Assembly (NCBI GenBank): GCA_009693435.1
Contig: SHXF01000045.1
Location: 1 to 38,351 of the forward strand
Source: Betaproteobacteria bacterium
GTDB taxonomy: Bacteria > Pseudomonadota > Gammaproteobacteria > Burkholderiales > SG8-39
Direction of reading: 5' to 3'
DNA length: 38,351 nucleotides
This document shows, piece by piece, positions 34,612-38,351 of the stretch. Position numbers and translations under genes: made by a program. Position 1 is the first letter of the stretch. Each line of letters begins with the position of its first letter. The notes under the pieces were generated by a model. The model saw nothing but the letters and a program-made list of their open reading frames with translations. It had not been told where the DNA came from and ran no database searches.

Positions 34612-34854
34612 TCAGGCCTTGCTCTTCCGCTCGGCGCGGTAGGCATCCACCTCGGCTTGGATCTCCTCCATGCTCATGGGTACTATGCCAGCAGCCGCCA
34701 CTCTTTCACGCGCCTCGGCCAGTTGGGCGATGCGCCTGTTGCGTACAGCCTCGCGCAACAAGGCTTGCAGCTTGTCGGGTTCGAGCAGTCCCATTTGCGC
34801 AGCATCCTGCGCCAGCCGATCGGGAACATCCAGTTTCAATTCCAGCGTGGTCAT
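34612..34854 (-). CDS. Antitoxin of a PIN-type toxin-antitoxin pair
   Basis: An 80-residue protein, MTTLELKLDVPDRLAQDAAQ at the start and PMSMEEIQAEVDAYRAERK at the end. It resembles the small antitoxins encoded directly before PIN-family (COG1569) toxins. The N-terminal strand would dimerise and bind DNA, and the C-terminal charged helices would cover the toxin. ATG 34852-34854 has a strong AAGGAG seven bases upstream. The cognate toxin survives only as its first codons, so the antitoxin is an orphan. It is probably autoregulated through the inverted repeat at 34874-34898. Confidence 0.75.
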   Translation of the reverse strand: MTTLELKLDVPDRLAQDAAQMGLLEPDKLQALLREAVRNRRIAQLAEARERVAAAGIVPMSMEEIQAEVDAYRAERKSKA

Positions 34855-34873
34855 TATGTGACTCCTTGCATGG

Positions 34874-34898
34874 CATAAGCGACACAACGCCGCTTATG
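34874..34898. promoter_or_regulatory. Inverted repeat upstream of the orphan antitoxin, probable operator
   Basis: CATAAGCG (34874-34881) and CGCTTATG (34891-34898) are perfect inverted 8-bp arms separated by nine bases, just upstream of the antitoxin Shine-Dalgarno. That is the expected position of an autoregulatory toxin-antitoxin operator. Confidence 0.5.
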
Positions 34899-34912
34899 CA
34901 TGAGATGGTACC
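34880..34912. repeat. 33-bp direct repeat, copy 1
   Basis: Matches 35532-35564 at 31 of 33 positions (core CAACGCCGCTTATGCATGAGA). This copy overlaps the antitoxin operator and abuts the end of the COG2865 remnant. Confidence 0.92.
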
Positions 34913-34914
34913 TT

Positions 34915-35092
34915 CTAAGGGCGTTCGAGATTTGTGAAGATGTCGATGCCGCGGGCGCTGCGCTCGGCGACACCAGCGCGCTAGAAGGCGTCGGCCAGCA
35001 TGGGGTTCCGCCGGCGCGGGGCGATGACCAGAAGGTTATCTAGCCGCACGCCCTCGGGGAAACCGCCGGGGCTGCGTACGTTGCTGCTCCCG
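34915..35092 (-). pseudogene. C-terminal remnant of a COG2865-type (AAA_4/Schlafen-like) ATP-binding protein
   Basis: The minus strand reads SNVRSPGGFPEGVRLDNLL, then VIAPRRRNPMLADAF, a TAG stop (34981-34983), and RAGVAERSARGIDIF before ending at TAG (34915-34917). This closely follows the conserved C-terminal part of COG2865 transcriptional-regulator-like proteins (NPGGFPEGV, RNPLLADAF, GLVERTGRGID). The in-frame stop and absence of the N-terminal ATP-binding and DNA-binding domains make it a decayed fragment. Recognised by eye only. Confidence 0.65.
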
Positions 35093-35116
35093 GTTTTGCA
35101 TCGTGCGCAGGGACGC

Positions 35117-35380
35117 TCATCTCGTTTCCTCAGGACGAGAGAGGGCCGACTCGACGGCTTCGCGAATAAACCGCGTGTAGGGGATTCCGCGCACTGCAGA
35201 ACGCTTCTTCACGGCCTCAAGCAGCGCCTTTGGCACGCGCATGTTCAGTTGCGCGCTCTTTTTCTCGAATTCGAACCTTACCGGCTTCAAGCCGGAAAGA
35301 TCGTATTTCGACAGATCAGCCGTATCGACAAACCGCTCGGCTTCCTCGTCGGTCTTAAACGCCGGGATTTTCTTCTTCAT
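35117..35380 (-). CDS. BrnA/CopG-type antitoxin
   Basis: An 87-residue antitoxin. The N-terminus (KKIPAFKTDEEAERFVDTADLSKYDLSG) and the C-terminal ribbon-helix-helix (QLNMRVPKALLEAVKKRSAVRGIPYTRFIREAVESAL) match the BrnA/CopG antitoxin family. It would neutralise BrnT and repress its own operon. The start at 35380 overlaps the 3' end of the brnT remnant by 26 bases, the usual brnT-brnA arrangement. The antitoxin frame is intact while its toxin is truncated. Confidence 0.82.
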   Translation of the reverse strand: MKKKIPAFKTDEEAERFVDTADLSKYDLSGLKPVRFEFEKKSAQLNMRVPKALLEAVKKRSAVRGIPYTRFIREAVESALSRPEETR

Positions 35381-35531
35381 AGTGTCTTACTTCCTTTCTA
35401 TGCATGTAACGCGCGCAGACCGGACGAATAACCCGTTTGCCGGCACGCACACGGATCGTAAAGACCAGGAAGACGGGTCGACCGCTTTCGGTCTTGCCGA
35501 TCGCCCGAAGGCGCTCCTCACCCTGTGAGTG
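35355..35531 (-). pseudogene. N-terminally truncated BrnT (DUF497) toxin
   Basis: The frame ending at TAA 35355-35357 reads HSQGEERLRAIGKTESGRP, then VFLVFTIRVRAGKRVIRPV and CARYMHRKEVRHYEEE. This is the C-terminal half of the BrnT/DUF497 ribonuclease toxin. About 40 N-terminal residues and the start codon are missing. Homology stops at 35531, exactly where copy 2 of the 33-bp repeat begins. Probably inactive. Confidence 0.75.
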
Positions 35532-35564
35532 CGACGCAACGCCGCTTATGCATGAGAAGGTACC
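35532..35564. repeat. 33-bp direct repeat, copy 2
   Basis: Second copy of the repeat at 34880-34912 (two mismatches). On the minus strand it directly precedes the truncated brnT, replacing that gene's promoter and start. It lacks the left arm of the inverted repeat present at copy 1. Confidence 0.92.
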
Positions 35565-35599
35565 GGACTCCTTCGCCCTTGCAACCCGCCAGCCCGCGC

Positions 35600-37222
35600 T
35601 CAGCGTCCCTTCACCATGTGCTTCGCCGCCAGCAACCCGAACGTCAATCCGCCCGCGATGGTCAGCCCCGCCTGGTAACCCACGCCGTACTCGACATGCG
35701 CCGCGGCGTTGCCGAGCGAATACAGGCCCTTGATGACGCTGCGGTCGTGGCGCAGCACCTGGGCATGTTTGTTGGTCAGCAAGCCCGCGGAGCCGCTCGC
35801 GGATGGCCGTAGCTGCAGCCCGTAATAGGGCGGCTTCTTCAAGGTGCCCATACTGCGCGGCGCCGCGCCGCGCTGTTCCACCGCCAGGCCCCACTTGCCC
35901 ATGCCGCGGCCGTAGTCCTCGTCCCTGCCCTTGGCGACGAATCCGTTGAACCGCCTCACCGTCTTTAGAAGGCCCTTGCCGTCGATGCCCAGTGCCTCAC
36001 CCAGTTCAGTCAGCGTATTCGCGCGCTTCACGTAGTCGGGGATGGCGGCGCCCGTCGGACGACCGGCGAAGGAATAGCGATCCGCATACTGCTGATCGAA
36101 AATCATGAAGCACGGCAGGTTCGGATAATCATGCCGGCGCGTGTCGAATTGCCGCAGTTTCAGGCCCATGGTCTGAAAGTAGGATTCGTCGGCGAAGCGT
36201 TCCCCTGACCGGTTGACCACCAGGGTGTGCGGGCTGCACATCTCGATGATGCCGGAAAGCCGGAACCCCTCGCGCTTCGCTTTGCCTTCGATCGGCACGG
36301 GAAATCCGAGGAACAGAGTCAGGTGGTTCTGGATCACGTGCACCGCGCCACCTGCCCGCGAACCCAGCACCAGCCCGTCGCCTTGAATCGAGTCGGGAAA
36401 CATCGAATGCCAGTCAGGCAAACCTTCGTAATCGGCCACCAGCTTCGCATTGGATTCATAGCCGCCGGTTGCGATCACCACGCCCGCGCGGGCACCGATG
36501 GTCTTGCCATTGGCCAAAACCACGCCGGTGGCGGCGCCGTCCTTGAACACGATCTCCTTCGTGTTCTGGCGCACGCGCACATCCACCCCCGCCGCCAGCG
36601 TCTGCTGCAGCAGATGCATGACCAGCCCCACGCCCATGCCACAGACGTCGTTCCGCCTGCGCTCTTCGATGAGTTTCTTGTCCCAGGAGGAAAAGGTGTT
36701 GATGCCACCCCAGGACACCTGTTCCTCCGCGGTGGTGCAATACGGCGTGTTGTCGGGGCGCACCACGCGTTCGCGCCAGCGGCCCAGCACGTGACCTGAA
36801 ATGAGGTCAGCCTCGACCGAACGGCCGAACGCCAGCGATCCGGGCGCCACGCCGTAATAATGGTCCGGCACGTTCTTCACCAGACGGAACGGAATGCCGC
36901 AGCGCTCGAAATACTTCAGCGCGGCAGGAGACTGGCGCACCAGTGTTTCCAGATTCTCGGCAACGGCCTGCCCGCCGCCGATGAAATTCATGTACTCCAG
37001 CACCGCCTCGGGTTTGTCCGTTATTCCCGCCGCCTTGGCCAGGTGATTCGAACCCACCCAGATGAGGGCGTAGGAAAGCGACGTACCACCGCCGATCTGC
37101 CCCGCTTTCTCCAGCAGCACCGTTTTCAGGCCGTGTTTCGCCGCCGCCAGCGCAGTCGACAAACCGGCCACGCCGGACCCCAGCACCACCACATCGCATT
37201 GCTCGTTCCACTTCGCTGCCAC
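35600..37222 (-). CDS. FAD-dependent oxidoreductase, KstD/fumarate-reductase-like
   Basis: A 540-residue single-chain flavoprotein. The dinucleotide motif GSGVAG is at 15-20, followed by EKAGQIGGGTSLSYALIWVG, and a second FAD region near the C-terminus (LYSLGNAAAHVEYGVGYQAGLTIAGGLTFG). The overall layout is that of 3-ketosteroid delta1-dehydrogenases and related flavocytochrome-type dehydrogenases. The usual GxxYxGPG substrate loop is not obvious, so the substrate is open. The start is GTG at 37220-37222, with GGGGGA six bases upstream. It lies 44 bp downstream of the broken dctP gene on the same strand and may have shared its operon. Confidence 0.88.
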   Translation of the reverse strand: MAAKWNEQCDVVVLGSGVAGLSTALAAAKHGLKTVLLEKAGQIGGGTSLSYALIWVGSNHLAKAAGITDKPEAVLEYMNFIGGGQAVAENLETLVRQSPAALKYFERCGIPFRLVKNVPDHYYGVAPGSLAFGRSVEADLISGHVLGRWRERVVRPDNTPYCTTAEEQVSWGGINTFSSWDKKLIEERRRNDVCGMGVGLVMHLLQQTLAAGVDVRVRQNTKEIVFKDGAATGVVLANGKTIGARAGVVIATGGYESNAKLVADYEGLPDWHSMFPDSIQGDGLVLGSRAGGAVHVIQNHLTLFLGFPVPIEGKAKREGFRLSGIIEMCSPHTLVVNRSGERFADESYFQTMGLKLRQFDTRRHDYPNLPCFMIFDQQYADRYSFAGRPTGAAIPDYVKRANTLTELGEALGIDGKGLLKTVRRFNGFVAKGRDEDYGRGMGKWGLAVEQRGAAPRSMGTLKKPPYYGLQLRPSASGSAGLLTNKHAQVLRHDRSVIKGLYSLGNAAAHVEYGVGYQAGLTIAGGLTFGLLAAKHMVKGR

Positions 37223-37266
37223 TCTGTTTCCCCCGATTTCACATGTGTCGCCCGCGTGCCGGCGCG

Positions 37267-38220
37267 CTACTTCCTGAGTTCTTTCGCCACCTCGGCGCGA
37301 AAATCGGCGATGGCCTTCGCACCGTCCACGCCGCGCGCATTCGCCTCCTTGATCCAGCCGGCTTCGATGGCGGCGGTTTTCGCTTTCAGGCTCTGCATGA
37401 ACTCAGGCGATGCCGTCGCAAAGGCTGCCCCGGCGGCCTTCATTGAAGCCAGACTGTTGTCCTTTTGAGCGTCGTAGCTCCTGCCCACACGCCGCGCGGT
37501 AACCTCCCCGGACACGGCATTGATCGCATCCTGATCGCGCTTGGGAAGCGAATTGAACCTGCCCTCGTTCATCATCAGCACGAAGCTGGAGTTGTACAGC
37601 CCGCCGGGTATTTCGATCACGTGTTTGATGAGCCGCTCGAGTTTGAAGCTGGCCACCGAATCGACCGGGAAAAACACACCGTCCACGATACCCCCGCTGA
37701 GCATCTCGTAGACTTCCGTCGAAGGTGTCAGCACCGCGACCACGCCCAGGGCTTTGGAGATCTCGAGCATCATCCCGCCGGGACTGCGGATCTTGAGTCC
37801 GACCAGATCATTCAGCGTCGTGATCGGCTTCTTCGTGGTGTGGACCACACCCGGACCGTGGGTCCAGAGCGCCAGCACTCTGAGGCCCTTGTGCTCGCCC
37901 GCCTTGGCGAGATGGCGCTCGTGAACACGCTGGTAGGCGACGGATGTGGCCTCAGCGTTATCGCCGTTCCCCGGAAGTTCGGCGATGTTGGTGAGCACGA
38001 AACGCGAGGAGGTCAGTCCGTGCACTGTCCAGGCGATGTCGACCAGACCATCCCGTACCGCATCCAGCGTGCCCGGTGGCGCCACCACCGCCTTGGGAAG
38101 GAGATTCATCTTGACCCTGCCCTCGGTGGCCTTTTCCACGTCCTGTCCCCACTGGATGATCGCGCTGACCGTCTGAAAATGCGTGGGCGGCACAAAGCTG
38201 GACGCGCTCAGAGCCTGTGA
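37267..38220 (-). pseudogene. TRAP receptor DctP lacking start and signal peptide
   Basis: The frame encodes a nearly complete mature DctP-family TRAP solute-binding protein. It begins SASSFVPPTHFQTVSAIIQW and includes LVDIAWTVHGLTSSRF, the GLKIRSPGG ligand-binding block and a VDGVFFPVDSVASFKL region. Upstream of about 38220 homology ends. There is no signal peptide and no ATG, and a TAG lies at 38242-38244. The only start inside the frame is a GTG at 38191-38193, within the mature part, giving 308 residues that could not be exported. It is most likely a gene broken by insertion or rearrangement. Alternatively it is still translated from the GTG as a cytoplasmic relic. Confidence 0.75.
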
Positions 38221-38283
38221 AAAATTATAAAAATATCCGTACTACCTGGTCCACGGTTAGAGCGCTGGTACGTTAAGAGAGCT

Positions 38284-38351
38284 ATGACAACGCGAGATGG
38301 AATCGAGATGACAAGCGAAAGCGGAGAATTGTTCGAGGGGACTCTGGTGCA
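38284..38351 (+). CDS. Start of an unidentified plus-strand gene, cut by the window edge
   Basis: ATG 38284 opens a frame reading MTTRDGIEMTSESGELFEGT to the window end, with AGAGAG-like bases just upstream. Only 22 codons are visible and no family is recognised. It begins about 65 bp after the point where dctP is broken, as a transposase gene inside an inserted element might. Confidence 0.4.
   Translation, partial: MTTRDGIEMTSESGELFEGTLV

Noticed and set aside
34880..35564. Integron attC sites at the 33-bp repeats.
   Set aside because: The core triplets do not fit RYYYAAC and GTTRRRY, the repeats are too short, and no integrase is present.

Overview
The window is high-GC chromosomal DNA, most likely from a betaproteobacterium of the Burkholderiales type. 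Evidence: betaproteobacterial marker families (DUF3460, and DUF4936 directly after ygfZ), a lexA-imuA-imuB-dnaE2 mutagenesis operon, and two Bug-type (tripartite tricarboxylate transporter) receptors in a catabolic region. No rRNA, tRNA or CRISPR array was seen.

Layout. (1) 190-7152, minus strand: a TPR protein, then an SOS operon read as lexA-imuA-imuB-dnaE2 from a near-consensus SOS box at 7137-7152. (2) 7342-9012: a DUF3460 protein and a TPR protein that looks like a lipoprotein (plus), and an SDR oxidoreductase (minus). (3) 9227-15972: housekeeping genes, mltG-tmk-holB-tatD-ankyrin (minus) divergent from ygfZ-DUF4936-NRDE (plus), with a GNAT gene converging. (4) 16198-20201, plus: a leaderless NMT1-like binding protein, a fused class II aldolase/short-chain dehydrogenase, and mtnA, tightly packed. 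This looks like a salvage route for 5-thio- or 5-deoxy-ribose phosphate in which one polypeptide cleaves the sugar phosphate and processes the released aldehyde. (5) 20289-22007, minus: lytic transglycosylase, then tadA and an L,D-transpeptidase. (6) 22388-34166: an accessory catabolic region with a VOC protein, sulfatase plus Bug receptor, a PAS-PAS-GAF-GGDEF-EAL protein, a maleate isomerase-like protein, and a plus-strand operon of fumarate-reductase-like flavoprotein, minimal 2Fe-2S protein, acyl-CoA dehydrogenase and Bug receptor. (7) 34318-35564: a small graveyard of toxin-antitoxin and other remnants. (8) 35600-38351: a KstD-like flavoprotein, a DctP receptor gene that has lost its start and signal peptide, and the first codons of an unidentified plus-strand gene at the edge.

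A theme not explained by the genes is an unusual load of short tandem repeats: at least eight unrelated arrays or duplications with units of 15-24 bp, some between genes and several in frame inside genes (dnaE2, the aldolase/SDR, the 2Fe-2S protein). The second hidden layer is the 34.5-35.6 kb scar, where a PIN toxin, a BrnT toxin and a COG2865-type ATP-binding protein survive only as fragments next to intact antitoxins, with a 33-bp repeat abutting two of the breakpoints.

Functions rest on motifs and family resemblance read by eye. No database search was possible.
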